DNA of 64,000 nucleotides from Marivita sp. GX14005 (GTDB taxonomy: Bacteria; Pseudomonadota; Alphaproteobacteria; Rhodobacterales; Rhodobacteraceae). Below the pieces are notes generated by a model. The model was given only the letters and a program-made list of their open reading frames with translations. It made no database searches and was not told the DNA's origin. Each line of letters opens with the position of its first letter. Position 1 is the first letter of the stretch. The position numbers were made by a program, and so were the translations under genes. The stretch lies in NCBI RefSeq assembly GCF_023370775.1, contig NZ_JAMCCQ010000001.1:496001-560000 (forward strand), given 5' to 3'. Of the stretch, positions 20,933 to 30,117 are shown in pieces.

Positions 20933-21832
20933 TCAGGGACGCTCGATCATGTAGGTCGGCGCGATACCCGAGCGGACGATGGCCGCGTCCGGGTCATGCC
21001 CGGCGAAGAACCCCCACTCTGTGACGAGCGCGGACGCGATCCCGACGGCTTGTGCACCGAGGATATCGGTATGCAGGCTGTCGCCGACCATGAGAATGCG
21101 CGATCTGGCAACGCCCGGAAGCTTCTCGAAGGCAAGATCGTAGACATTGGCGAAAGGTTTGCCGAAAAACTCAGGCGAAATCTTGCAGCGATCTGCCAAG
21201 CGGTGCGCGAAATGCCCCGGTTCGAGCGAGAAGCCTGTCTCGCGCGGGGCGACGATATCGGGATTGGCGACCAGAACCGGGCGGGCGCGGGCCTGCAATG
21301 ACGCTTCGAGCCGCGCCTGCCGGTCCTCCGTCCAGCCTGCGCTGCCGATTAGAAGGAAGCCCTCGGCATCGTCATAGGCGTCTTGCGCCTCGGCCAGCAA
21401 TGTCAGGTCGAGATCGGGCAGATCGGAAAATTCCGGCATATGGCCCGCCATGACGCCCCAGCGGCGCGGCGCGCGACGGGCCAGTTCGGTGAGCATCGCG
21501 AGGCGGCTGGACACGATATCGCTAATGTCGAAATCGAATCCGAGCCGCTGGTATTTCATCGCCAGGTCACGCACCGGAACGCTTGCCGCGTTGGACACGA
21601 CGATCACCCGTTTGCCAGCCGCGCGCAGATCGGCGATGCGCTCGGCCGTGCCGGGAATGGCGGTCTCGCCGATATTGAGCACGCCGAATGCATCGAGCAG
21701 AAAGGCGTCGTAATCCTCCGAGATCTCGGCCAGCGTCGCCGCGCGCTGCGGCTGCGGCACGGGGCCAGGCGAAGGCAAGCGCGCGCGCACGGCTTCATAG
21801 GCCAGAAAGGCCGTTTCGGCTGTCAGACTCAT
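20933..21832 (-). CDS. HAD-superfamily class IIA hydrolase
   Basis: A 299-aa hydrolase with HAD motif I DAFLLDAFGVL (nucleophile Asp), motif II VSNAA, motif III and motif IV VGDSLHTDILGA. This is the TIGR01459-type group, likely a small-molecule phosphatase. It is the last gene of the phnD-phnC-phnE-phnE operon; its ATG overlaps the upstream TGA by one base (TGATG). The context suggests it removes phosphate from a substrate brought in by the transporter, but this is inference. Confidence 0.82.
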   Translation of the reverse strand: MSLTAETAFLAYEAVRARLPSPGPVPQPQRAATLAEISEDYDAFLLDAFGVLNIGETAIPGTAERIADLRAAGKRVIVVSNAASVPVRDLAMKYQRLGFDFDISDIVSSRLAMLTELARRAPRRWGVMAGHMPEFSDLPDLDLTLLAEAQDAYDDAEGFLLIGSAGWTEDRQARLEASLQARARPVLVANPDIVAPRETGFSLEPGHFAHRLADRCKISPEFFGKPFANVYDLAFEKLPGVARSRILMVGDSLHTDILGAQAVGIASALVTEWGFFAGHDPDAAIVRSGIAPTYMIERP

Positions 21833-22647
21833 CAGATGATCGCGCCCCGCACCTTGGCGGAAACCCATTCGCTGATGACGACGGCGACAAGGATCACGAT
21901 CAGGATCAGGCTGACCTGCGGCCAAGCCAGCACGTTGAGCGAGGACGAAAGCTGCAACCCGATGCCGCCGGCACCCACCAGGCCAAGAACCGTGGATTCG
22001 CGGATATTGATGTCCCAGCGGAACACCGCGATCCCGGCGAAGGCGGGCAGGATTTGCGGCACGATGCCATAGGCCATGACCTGCCAGCGCGAAGCGCCGG
22101 TGGCGGTGATCGCCTCGACTTGGCCCTCGTCGATTTCCTCGATGGCCTCGTAAAGCAGCTTGGCGCAGAACCCGATGGAGCGGATGGCGATGGCGATCAC
22201 CCCGGCAAAGACGCCCGGCCCGATGATCGCGATCAGGAGCAGCGCCCAGATCAACGAGTTGATCGAGCGGGTGGACACGATGATGAGAAGCGCGATGGGC
22301 CGGATGAGAAACCGAGATGGCGTGGTATTGCGCGCGGCCAGAAACGCCACCGGCACGGCGAGGACCAGCGCGATCAGCGTGCCCAGCGTGGCGATGTTGA
22401 GCGTGTCCCAGATCGGCTTGCCGAGCTGCGTGATGTATTCCCATTTCGGCGGCGTGGCGCGGGACCAGATGTCACCGGCGATGCGCGGCGCGTCCTGAAC
22501 GAAGAACCATGTCGTCGCTTCGGAAATCTGCTGCCAGCAATAGGCAAAGACCGCCACGCCGATCAGCCACATCAGCCAATGCGCAAGGCTTTCCCGCCCC
22601 GACCGGCGCTGCCAGATCTTCTGGCCGTTCGCGTCTGCCACCGGCAT
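21832..22647 (-). CDS. phnE: Phosphonate-type ABC permease PhnE (second copy)
   Basis: A 271-aa inner-membrane permease of the PhnE family, with about six helices and the coupling motif VEAITATGASRWQVMAYGIVPQ. It is paired with another PhnE upstream, and the two probably make a heterodimeric channel. Its start overlaps the stop of the upstream permease (TAATG). It should transport a phosphonate, phosphite or phosphate ester. Confidence 0.87.
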   Translation of the reverse strand: MPVADANGQKIWQRRSGRESLAHWLMWLIGVAVFAYCWQQISEATTWFFVQDAPRIAGDIWSRATPPKWEYITQLGKPIWDTLNIATLGTLIALVLAVPVAFLAARNTTPSRFLIRPIALLIIVSTRSINSLIWALLLIAIIGPGVFAGVIAIAIRSIGFCAKLLYEAIEEIDEGQVEAITATGASRWQVMAYGIVPQILPAFAGIAVFRWDINIRESTVLGLVGAGGIGLQLSSSLNVLAWPQVSLILIVILVAVVISEWVSAKVRGAII

Positions 22648-23465
22648 TACTGCACCCTCGCCCGGATGATGCCCGACAGGTATTCGAGCGCCATCACGAT
22701 ACCGATGATCAGCAGCAGGATCGCCGCCGCCGTGTCGTATTCATAGCGGTCGAACGATGTGTTGAGCGTGGCCCCGATACCGCCCGCGCCGACTAGGCCC
22801 AGAATGGCGCTTTCGCGAAAATTGATGTCGATGCGATACATCGACAGGCCAATGAGGCGCGGCATGACCTGCGGCTGAACGCCGTAATTGATCCATTGCA
22901 TCCATCTGGCCCCCGACGCGCGGATCGCCTCGGCCTGCACGCGGTCCATGCTTTCGATGTCCTCGGCCAGCAGTTTCGACAGGAAGCCGATGGTGGCGAA
23001 GCTGAGCGTCAGGAAACCGGCCAGCGGGCCGAAGCCGAAGATCGCCACCAGAAGGATCGCGACGATGATTTCCTGAAGCGCGCGGCTGACGGCGATGATG
23101 GCGCGGCAGATCATGTAGACCGGCAGAGGCGCGACATTGCGCGCCGCGCCCAGCGCGATGGGGATCGAGATGGCGATACCGACGACCGAGGCGGCGACGG
23201 TCATCACGATGCTCTCCATCATGCCGGTCCAGATATCGCCCGAGCGGGTGGCGAAATCGGGGCTGGTGAATGCGAGGATGAATTGCTTGCCGCGCTCCAG
23301 CCCTTCATAAACGCGCGACCAGTTGACCTCGATGGTCAGGAAGGCCGCAACGAGATAGGCGAAAAAGCCGAGGATCAGCGTGTAACGCAGCCAGGCACGC
23401 TTGATGAAATGGGGTTTGCGCCAGCCCTTGCCCAGCACATCGTCGAGTTCGCGATGGGTGCTCAT
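22647..23465 (-). CDS. phnE: Phosphonate-type ABC permease PhnE (first copy)
   Basis: A 272-aa permease of the PhnE family with the coupling motif [22 protein letters not shown], the equivalent of that in its partner. The N-terminus ([15 protein letters not shown]) is cytoplasmic. The ATG overlaps the phnC stop (ATGA). Together with the second PhnE and PhnC it forms the membrane complex. Confidence 0.87.
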   Translation of the reverse strand: MSTHRELDDVLGKGWRKPHFIKRAWLRYTLILGFFAYLVAAFLTIEVNWSRVYEGLERGKQFILAFTSPDFATRSGDIWTGMMESIVMTVAASVVGIAISIPIALGAARNVAPLPVYMICRAIIAVSRALQEIIVAILLVAIFGFGPLAGFLTLSFATIGFLSKLLAEDIESMDRVQAEAIRASGARWMQWINYGVQPQVMPRLIGLSMYRIDINFRESAILGLVGAGGIGATLNTSFDRYEYDTAAAILLLIIGIVMALEYLSGIIRARVQ

Positions 23466-24256
23466 TCGGCGGCCTCGATCTCGTCTTCGTCCTCGACTTT
23501 TTCAATGGTCGCTTCCCAATCCTCCTCGCCGTAGATCGTGGTCAGCACATCAGGGGTGAGCGCGTCTGGCGGTCCGTCGAATTCGATCGCACCGGCGCGC
23601 AGGCCGATGACGCGTTGCACGAACATCTGCGCCAGCGCGACGTCGTGGATGTTGATGATCGCCGCCAGCCCGCGTTCGCGGCACAGCTCGCAAATGAGGC
23701 GCATGATCTGGCGCGAGGTTTTGGGGTCGAGCGAAGCGGTCGGCTCATCCACCAGCAGCACATCGGGATTCTGGATCAGCGCGCGGCAGATGCCAACGCG
23801 CTGGCGCTGCCCGCCCGACAATTCGTCGGCGCGCTTGTCGGCCATGTGAACGAGGCCGACGCGGTCCAGAAGGCGGAACGCCTCGTCGACGTCCTTTTGC
23901 GGATATTTACGCAGGAAACTGCGCCAGAACCCGACATAGCCGAGCCGCCCGGACAGCACGTTCTCCATCACGGTCAGCCGTTCGACCAGCGCGTATTCCT
24001 GAAAGATCATGCCCATCCGCCGCCTCTCGCGGCGCAGCGCACCGGTGGACAGGTGCGTCAGTTCCGTGTCTCCGAGATAGACCTTGCCCGATGTCGGCTC
24101 CACCAGACGGTTGATGCAGCGGATGAGCGTGGATTTGCCCGCACCGGACGGTCCGATCAGGGCGAGAACCTGCCCTTCGGGGATCTCCAGATCCACGGCC
24201 TTGAGCGCCTGATCGCCCGTCTTGTAGGTCTTGACCAATTTCTCAAGCCGCAGCAT
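23462..24256 (-). CDS. phnC: Phosphonate-type ABC transporter ATPase PhnC
   Basis: A 264-aa ATPase with Walker [14 protein letters not shown], signature [14 protein letters not shown], and Walker [17 protein letters not shown]. The C-terminus ends in an acidic tail ([16 protein letters not shown]). The start [14 protein letters not shown] was chosen as the family start; the longer frame runs upstream through the hairpin after phnD. It is separated from phnD by 62 bases containing that hairpin. Confidence 0.88.
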   Translation of the reverse strand: MLRLEKLVKTYKTGDQALKAVDLEIPEGQVLALIGPSGAGKSTLIRCINRLVEPTSGKVYLGDTELTHLSTGALRRERRRMGMIFQEYALVERLTVMENVLSGRLGYVGFWRSFLRKYPQKDVDEAFRLLDRVGLVHMADKRADELSGGQRQRVGICRALIQNPDVLLVDEPTASLDPKTSRQIMRLICELCRERGLAAIINIHDVALAQMFVQRVIGLRAGAIEFDGPPDALTPDVLTTIYGEEDWEATIEKVEDEDEIEAAE

Positions 24257-24284
24257 GAACCGTCCCCTCGTCGCTCTTGTTGGA

Positions 24285-24309
24285 CGGGCGGAGGCCGAAC
24301 CCCCGCCCG
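24285..24309 (-). terminator. Intercistronic hairpin between phnD and phnC
   Basis: A seven-base GC stem (24285-24291 with 24303-24309) with a long loop lies just after phnD. There is no T-run, so mRNA stabilisation or partial attenuation is more likely than full termination. Confidence 0.5.
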
Positions 24310-24318
24310 ATCCCTGCA

Positions 24319-25293
24319 TCACTCGCAGGCGTAGCTGACGCCGTTTGCCGCGTCGATCTTGCGGATCACTTCCCAGAATTCCTTGTAGGTGATCGGGATG
24401 AACTGACCCTCGCCGTTCTTCTCGAACTCCTCCTTGAGAGAGGTGCCTTCCCATTCGAAATTCTCGAACGCGCCGCGGATCTTGTCCTGCAATTCGGGTT
24501 TGAGATTATATGCCACGCCATAGGCGGTGGTCGGGAAGGTTTGCGATTTATAGATCGAGACGATCTGGTCGCGATCCACAACATCGCGCTCGAACATCCG
24601 GCCCATTACCGAATTGGCGACGGCGGCGGCCGGGTAATCCTGATTGGCTACGCCGAGAACCGAATTGTCGTGCTTGCCTGAGAAGACCGGCTCGAAATCG
24701 CGATCGGGCAGCATGTCGTAATCGGCTTTCAGGATCGCGCTCGGCGCCTTGAAGCCGGAGTTGGACGTGGGCGCGGTGAAGGCGAGTTTCTGGCCCTTGA
24801 TATCCTCGATGTTTTCAATGCCGGAGCCGGGATAGGTGATGATTTCCATCTCATAGCCGAAAGATCCGTCCTCGGCCGCCATGATCGTGAAGGGCTTGAA
24901 TCCCGCGCAATTGACGGCAAGCGGGTTCGATCCGGTGTTGAAGCCCGCGATATGCAGACGCCCCGAGCGCATCGCCTCGATCTGGGCGGCGTTGTTCTGG
25001 ACGGGGAAGAACACGACCTCCTTGCCGGTCTCCTCGGACAGATGGGTCAGAAAATCGGCCCAGGCTTCCTTGTAGACCGCCGGATCCTCGACGGGCGTAT
25101 AGGCGAAGATGAGCGTGTCGGGATCGATCTGTTCGGCCGGATCGGTGGGCGTGTCGGCCAGCAGATCGCCGTCGGTGTCGCAGAACCGCTCATCGAGATC
25201 GCCGCGTTCGCAGTCCTGCGCGGATGCGGCAGTGCCGAGCGACAAGAGCGCAATGGCCGACGCGCTCAGGAGCAGTTTGATATCGAGCTTCAT
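24319..25293 (-). CDS. phnD: Phosphonate/phosphate-type substrate-binding protein PhnD
   Basis: A 324-aa periplasmic binding protein. The signal peptide is [25 protein letters not shown]. Residues 27-52 form an unusual linker with Cys28, Cys38 and an Asp-rich motif ([11 protein letters not shown]) that resembles calcium-binding loops, before the typical PhnD fold begins ([17 protein letters not shown]). It has the [12 protein letters not shown] ligand-site region of the family. First gene of its operon. The ligand (phosphonate, phosphite or other) is uncertain. Confidence 0.86.
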   Translation of the reverse strand: MKLDIKLLLSASAIALLSLGTAASAQDCERGDLDERFCDTDGDLLADTPTDPAEQIDPDTLIFAYTPVEDPAVYKEAWADFLTHLSEETGKEVVFFPVQNNAAQIEAMRSGRLHIAGFNTGSNPLAVNCAGFKPFTIMAAEDGSFGYEMEIITYPGSGIENIEDIKGQKLAFTAPTSNSGFKAPSAILKADYDMLPDRDFEPVFSGKHDNSVLGVANQDYPAAAVANSVMGRMFERDVVDRDQIVSIYKSQTFPTTAYGVAYNLKPELQDKIRGAFENFEWEGTSLKEEFEKNGEGQFIPITYKEFWEVIRKIDAANGVSYACE

Positions 25294-25418
25294 GATTTTC
25301 CTCCCGGGGATTCGCGGCTGCGCCGCTGTTCTTGATTGACACTGTTATCGCGTCATTTCGAAAATTATCGCAAATAAATTCATGTGTCACCGGATAACGC
25401 CCGGCCAGCCCGATTATC

Positions 25419-26048
25419 TCAGGATACGATATCGCGCACCCACAGCGCGAAATTCGTCAGCGCCTGATCCGACGCGGCTTCGAAGGCCTGCACGACAGGC
25501 AGCGTGTCGGTGGACGGGGTGACCGCCTGCCCGCGGAAGGTTCGCGAGGCGATGATGGCGGCATCGCGTTCGCGCACGATGCGCGACAGGAACGCGATAT
25601 CGACGCGCGCGCCCTCGCCCACCTGCTCGGCCTGGAAATCGGTGAGTTCGGTGATGATCGCATAATCCCCGCTCGGGCCGAGCGGCCTTCGCCCGACATA
25701 GCGCACCGCTCCGGTTGCCTCGATGGCGCGCAGCATGAGCGTTTGCAGCATGACCGGGGTTTCCTCGCCCCAACGTGCGCCGGGCAGGTATTGTGCCTGA
25801 AGCGGGTTGGGGCGGATCATGATCCGGTCGGTTTCAAGAGCGCCGCTGGTGGTCGGCGTTTCGACGATCACATCGCGCGGCGCGGTGCGGGCGCGCGGCT
25901 CGATCCCGGAAGGCGCCGGAATTTCGTAGACATCGAGCGGCGTCGCCGCGTCGCTCACGGCCGAGAGCGCGGCGCATCCGGACAGCGCTGAGAAAGCGAC
26001 AAGAAGCATCAGGGCGCGGCGGAGGCGAAGAGGGAAAGGATCGGTCAT
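25419..26048 (-). CDS. Lipoprotein partner of MCE transporter (PqiC/ABC-auxiliary type)
   Basis: A 209-aa lipoprotein with lipobox LSGC (Cys25) after MTDPFPLRLRRALMLLVAFS. The mature part has the PqiC/ABC-type auxiliary domain (DRIMIRPNPLQAQYLPGARW, then VDIAFLSRIVRERD). Such proteins sit at the inner face of the outer membrane and link MCE proteins to it. It is last in the mlaE-mlaF-mlaD operon and overlaps mlaD by four bases (ATGA). Confidence 0.8.
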   Translation of the reverse strand: MTDPFPLRLRRALMLLVAFSALSGCAALSAVSDAATPLDVYEIPAPSGIEPRARTAPRDVIVETPTTSGALETDRIMIRPNPLQAQYLPGARWGEETPVMLQTLMLRAIEATGAVRYVGRRPLGPSGDYAIITELTDFQAEQVGEGARVDIAFLSRIVRERDAAIIASRTFRGQAVTPSTDTLPVVQAFEAASDQALTNFALWVRDIVS

Positions 26049-27787
26049 CGTCTGAACTCCGGTGTCTCACGGTCGAGGAAGAAGCGCGCGGGATCGCGCT
26101 GGATCTGGTTCGTCAGCCGGTCAAGGTTGGATACCAGCGTTCGGGTTTCCTGCGCCAGCTTCGTGAAGAGCGGCAACGCGGTGGTGGTGAACTCGCGCAC
26201 CGAAGGCGCGGAGTCCCGTGTGACCCCGCGCAATTCGGAGAAGGCGGCAGCGGCGGCCTGGCCCGCCTCGCGCAGATCGCCGGTGATGCCGGGGATATCG
26301 TCCGAGACTTGCGCGATGGCGCCGTTCAGGCTGTCCAGCGTGGTTTCCAGTCCCGTGATGATGCCGTCGAGATCCTCATTGATGACGCGGTCCGCCCCCG
26401 AGAACGCCCGCTCCGCTGCGCCGAGGGCGCGTTCGCCAGTGTCCAGCGCGTCGTTGATCGCCGCGAGCGTCGTATTGGCATTTGCGAAGCTCTCGCTGGC
26501 ATCCTCCAGCGTGTTTCGCGCAGTGGTCAGCACCTCCTCGGCGGTCTCGCTCGATGCGGTGAGGTTCTGGCCCACGTTTTCGGTCACGGTTCGGAACGTG
26601 CTGGCGGCGCTGCGAATGTCGGCGACGATGGTCGGCAAATCCTCGTTCGCGACCGCTGCGACTGAGGCGATGGCACGGTCGGCCTCGGCCACCATTGCGC
26701 GGGTTTCGGCAATCAGCGGTGCGCCGTCGGTTTCGATCAGCGTATCGATGCGCCCAGCCGCGCTACCGACGCGTGCCGCAGCACCATCGAGCCGCGCGAT
26801 CAATTCGTTCGCCCCGGTCAATGTCTCGCGCGCCTCGCGCAGGCGGGCAGTCGCCGTCTCGCCGGTGGTGTTCAGCGTGGCCATGAGCGCGCTGGCATCC
26901 TCGCTCAGAGTGGCGATCTGCGCGCGTATATCGGCCGCGGCGAGGCGCAATTCCTCCGCCGTCTGGCCCAGATCGTCCGTGATGAACGTCTCGGCCGAGG
27001 AAATGGCCGATTGCGTCTGCTCCAGCGTCTGCGATCCGGCGGCAAGCACCCCCTTGCCCTGTTCGGACAGTTCCCGGATCGACACGAGCGTGCCATCGGC
27101 GGTTTGCAGAACGCCGGAAAGATCGCCTGTCATAGCTGTCAGCGTATCGTTGAACGCATCCATCTGTTCAGCGAAATCCGACACGGTCGTCGTGACGGAG
27201 GTGAAATCCTCCAGCGCGTCGGCAAAACCTTCGGACGCGGTTTCGATATTACTCAGGATGTTGTCGATCTGACGCCGGTTTTCCGCCCCAAGAAGATCGC
27301 CCAACTCCTCGACGACGCGCAGCGATTCCTCCAGCAGGCGCGGCGCATCCTCGCTCAGGCTTTGCAGGGTCGAGCGCCCGGCTTCTATCTCGGGCACCGG
27401 GGCATCCATACTCTCGCGCTCCAGCAAGGGCGAGGAGGGAGAGCCGGCATCGATGCTGACGAAGGACACGCCGGTGACGCCCTGAACGTCGATGGTCGCC
27501 ACGCTGTCGGTGCGCACGGGCGTGTCGTCCTCCACCTCGATCCGCACGACCACGGTGCCATCCCGATCGGGCGCGAGGCGCACATCGACGACCTGACCGA
27601 CGGGAAGGCCGGCGAAGCGCACATCCGAGGCGTTGCTGAGCCCCGCGACCGAGGAAAACCGGATGTCGTAGTAATCGAACTGGCGGTCGAACTCGACCTG
27701 CGCGAACCAGACAAAGAAGCCGAGGATGCCGAGTATCCCCGCAAGCGTGAACACGCCGATGAGAATGAAATTCGCCTTGGTTTCCAA
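26045..27787 (-). CDS. mlaD: MCE/MlaD-type protein with a long helical tail
   Basis: A 580-aa protein with one N-terminal membrane helix (about residues 8-28), one MCE domain (about 36-115: DIRFSSVAGLSNASDVRFAG, then VTGVSFVSIDAG), and then roughly 430 residues that are mostly Ala, Ser, Thr, Glu and Asp in helix-forming repeats. Ordinary MlaD is under 200 aa. The tail is more like the long hydrophobic tunnels of Mce and PqiB proteins. It should help move lipids between the inner and outer membranes. Confidence 0.85.
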   Translation of the reverse strand: METKANFILIGVFTLAGILGILGFFVWFAQVEFDRQFDYYDIRFSSVAGLSNASDVRFAGLPVGQVVDVRLAPDRDGTVVVRIEVEDDTPVRTDSVATIDVQGVTGVSFVSIDAGSPSSPLLERESMDAPVPEIEAGRSTLQSLSEDAPRLLEESLRVVEELGDLLGAENRRQIDNILSNIETASEGFADALEDFTSVTTTVSDFAEQMDAFNDTLTAMTGDLSGVLQTADGTLVSIRELSEQGKGVLAAGSQTLEQTQSAISSAETFITDDLGQTAEELRLAAADIRAQIATLSEDASALMATLNTTGETATARLREARETLTGANELIARLDGAAARVGSAAGRIDTLIETDGAPLIAETRAMVAEADRAIASVAAVANEDLPTIVADIRSAASTFRTVTENVGQNLTASSETAEEVLTTARNTLEDASESFANANTTLAAINDALDTGERALGAAERAFSGADRVINEDLDGIITGLETTLDSLNGAIAQVSDDIPGITGDLREAGQAAAAAFSELRGVTRDSAPSVREFTTTALPLFTKLAQETRTLVSNLDRLTNQIQRDPARFFLDRETPEFRR

Positions 27788-27793
27788 CTCAAC

Positions 27794-28582
27794 TCACCTT
27801 TCCGCGCCGTTCTGCTGCAACTCGGGCGCCGCAGCGCGGGCGCGTGGTCCGTGAAAATACTCGTGCACCCAGGGGTGTTCGACCGCGAGCATATCCTTCA
27901 TCGTGCCGGCCACCAGCACCTTGCGTTCGGCAAGCACCGCAATGCGGTCGCATGTTGCATGCAGGGTGTCCAGATCATGTGTCACCAGAAACACCGTCAG
28001 CCCCAGCGAATGGCTCAGTTCCTGGATCAATTCATCGAAGGCCGACGCCCCTATAGGGTCGAGCCCCGCGGTCGGCTCATCGAGAAAGACGATATCGGGG
28101 TCGAGCGCCAGCGCGCGCGCGAGCCCGGCGCGTTTGCGCATGCCGCCGGACAGCTCGGAGGGATATTTGTCGCCGGCCGAATATTCGAGCCCGACCATCG
28201 AGATCTTGAGATCGGCCAGTTGCGCGCGGATATCGGGATCGAGCCCTTCAACCGCGCGCATCGGCACCTCGACATTCTCGCGCACGGTGAGCGAGGAAAA
28301 GAGCGCGCCGTCCTGGAACATCACGCCCCAGCGTTTCTCCAGCGCCTGGCGGGTGTCCTCGTCTGCGTTCAGAACATCGGTTCCCAGCACCTCGACCGAG
28401 CCCTCCCGCGGCCGCTGCAACCCGGTGATCGTGCGCAGAAGCACCGATTTGCCGGTGCCTGAGCCGCCGACCACGCCGAGGATTTCGCCGCGGTAGACGT
28501 CGAGATCGAGGTTCTCGTGCACGACATGGCTGCCGAACTGATTGCGCACGTCGCGCACCTTTATGACGGCGTCTTCGCTCAT
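27794..28582 (-). CDS. mlaF: Lipid-transport ABC ATPase MlaF
   Basis: A 262-aa ATPase with Walker A GGSGTGKSVLLRT, signature LSGGMRKRAGLARA (the MlaF form), Walker B DIVFLDEPTAGLDP, and a His-switch THDLDTLHA. It drives the MlaE permease. The start MSEDAVIKV was chosen because it overlaps the mlaE stop (ATGA). Confidence 0.88.
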   Translation of the reverse strand: MSEDAVIKVRDVRNQFGSHVVHENLDLDVYRGEILGVVGGSGTGKSVLLRTITGLQRPREGSVEVLGTDVLNADEDTRQALEKRWGVMFQDGALFSSLTVRENVEVPMRAVEGLDPDIRAQLADLKISMVGLEYSAGDKYPSELSGGMRKRAGLARALALDPDIVFLDEPTAGLDPIGASAFDELIQELSHSLGLTVFLVTHDLDTLHATCDRIAVLAERKVLVAGTMKDMLAVEHPWVHEYFHGPRARAAAPELQQNGAER

Positions 28583-29682
28583 ATGCCCACCCGCGCGAAG
28601 AAGATCGAGAAGACCGCATCGGCGACGATCACCGCGAAGATCGCGGTGACGACCGCGTTCGAGGTTTGTCGGCCCAGAGACTCCGCGTTGCTTTGCACCT
28701 GCATCCCGGCATGACAGCCGACCACTCCGATGATCATCGCGAAGAAGGGCGCCTTGATAAGGCCGACGAATACGTGCCAGACCGATGTCCCTTCGACGAG
28801 CCGCGTGCGGAACATGGCCGGCGAGATGCCCAGATCGAGCCACGCCATCAGCGCCCCGCCGAACAGCCCGGCGATATTGGCGATCAGGCCGAGGATGGGC
28901 AGCATGAGCAGCAGCGCAAGGATGCGCGGCACGAAAAGGTTCATCGCCGGATCGAGCCCGAGCGTGCGCATCGCGTCGATCTCCTCGCGCATCTTCATCG
29001 AACCGATGGCAGCCGTGAATGCCGAGGCCGTCCGCCCCGCCACGATGATCGAGGTCAGCAGGATGCCGAGCTCGCGCAGGATGGAGATGGCGATGAGATC
29101 GACAACGAACACCTCCGCGCCGAATTGCTGCAGCTGCACCGACCCTTGAAAGGCCAGCACCACGCCGATCAAGAACGACATCAACGCCACGATCGGCACC
29201 GCCTTGAAGCCCACCTCCTCGCAGTGATGAACGAGCGAAGTGAGCTTGAATTCGCTTGGATGGCGGATCATCCGCGCGAGGCGGCTGAGAAAAATGCCGA
29301 GATAGCCCGCAAGTTGCAGGAAGAAGCCGACACCCGATATCACGCGGCGGCCCAGTGCCTCCACGAGTTGCACCAAGGAGGCGCGCGTTTCAGGGCGGCT
29401 TTCGGGATCGGGCATCGCCTGCCGCACGGTTTGCATGAGGCTCTCCGCCTCGTTGCGCGCACCGGTGATTTCAAGAGCGTCCATCCGGTCCTGCAGACCG
29501 ATCAGCGCCCATGCCCCGGCGGTATCGAGGCGGTCGATTTCCGCAAGGTCGATCTTTCGCAGATCGGAGGGAAGATCGGCGAACGCCTTGCACGCCGCCG
29601 TGACGGTGCGCACCGTCAATGCGCCCGAGAGGTGCAGCGTACCGCCCGCCTGATCGATCTCGAGTTGATCGGTTTCCCGCAT
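28579..29682 (-). CDS. mlaE: Lipid-transport permease MlaE with N-terminal STAS-like domain
   Basis: A 367-aa permease. The first 95 residues form a STAS-like domain (MRETDQLEIDQAGGTLHLSG, then LDTAGAWALIGLQDRM), which in E. coli is a separate protein, MlaB. The rest is the MlaE/YrbE permease with GVVLAFQGSVQLQQFGAEVFV and REEIDAMRTLGLDP. It works with MlaF and the MCE protein. First gene of the operon, divergent from mnhA. Confidence 0.88.
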   Translation of the reverse strand: MRETDQLEIDQAGGTLHLSGALTVRTVTAACKAFADLPSDLRKIDLAEIDRLDTAGAWALIGLQDRMDALEITGARNEAESLMQTVRQAMPDPESRPETRASLVQLVEALGRRVISGVGFFLQLAGYLGIFLSRLARMIRHPSEFKLTSLVHHCEEVGFKAVPIVALMSFLIGVVLAFQGSVQLQQFGAEVFVVDLIAISILRELGILLTSIIVAGRTASAFTAAIGSMKMREEIDAMRTLGLDPAMNLFVPRILALLLMLPILGLIANIAGLFGGALMAWLDLGISPAMFRTRLVEGTSVWHVFVGLIKAPFFAMIIGVVGCHAGMQVQSNAESLGRQTSNAVVTAIFAVIVADAVFSIFFARVGI

Positions 29683-30117
29683 TACCGCGCCGCCTGTCCA
29701 GCAGGGCAGTATCCGAAACTATGATCGTAAGCCACCTTCATGCGCGGCAGGCTAACGCCGCGGCGCAGCAAGGAAAAGCCGGGAAATTTCCGCCCGGTTC
29801 GATTCGCCCGGATCGGCAAGGTTATGGCACTAGGACTGAGAAACCGCCTCCCATCGGCGGCGAATATCTTGCAAATCAGCCACGCCAAGAACGCGGCGCA
29901 ACGGCGTTTCGCAGAGGCCTAAACCCTTGTTTTCAGGCAGACCGACAATCGAGCGAGACTTATTACATACGGCCACACCTTGCGAAACGCGACGGCTTCG
30001 CGCCATGAACGCATATTTTTTGCCGAAATCTTGATCGAAAATGTCGATTGCGCTTGCGATCTTGCGCCCCGGATGCAGTTTCGGGCAAGCTACAGCCCGG
30101 CCAGATCAGGAGTTCGC
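29683..30117. other. Intergenic region between mlaE and mnhA, no gene
   Basis: About 435 bases divergent between two operons. Short frames are present in both directions but have no family or good ribosome site. I see no RNA motif or strong palindrome. It should hold promoters for both operons. Confidence 0.5.

Noticed and set aside
29740-29922. 60-aa plus-strand frame between mlaE and mnhA
   Set aside because: No ribosome site, no family, very basic composition. Not reported as a gene.
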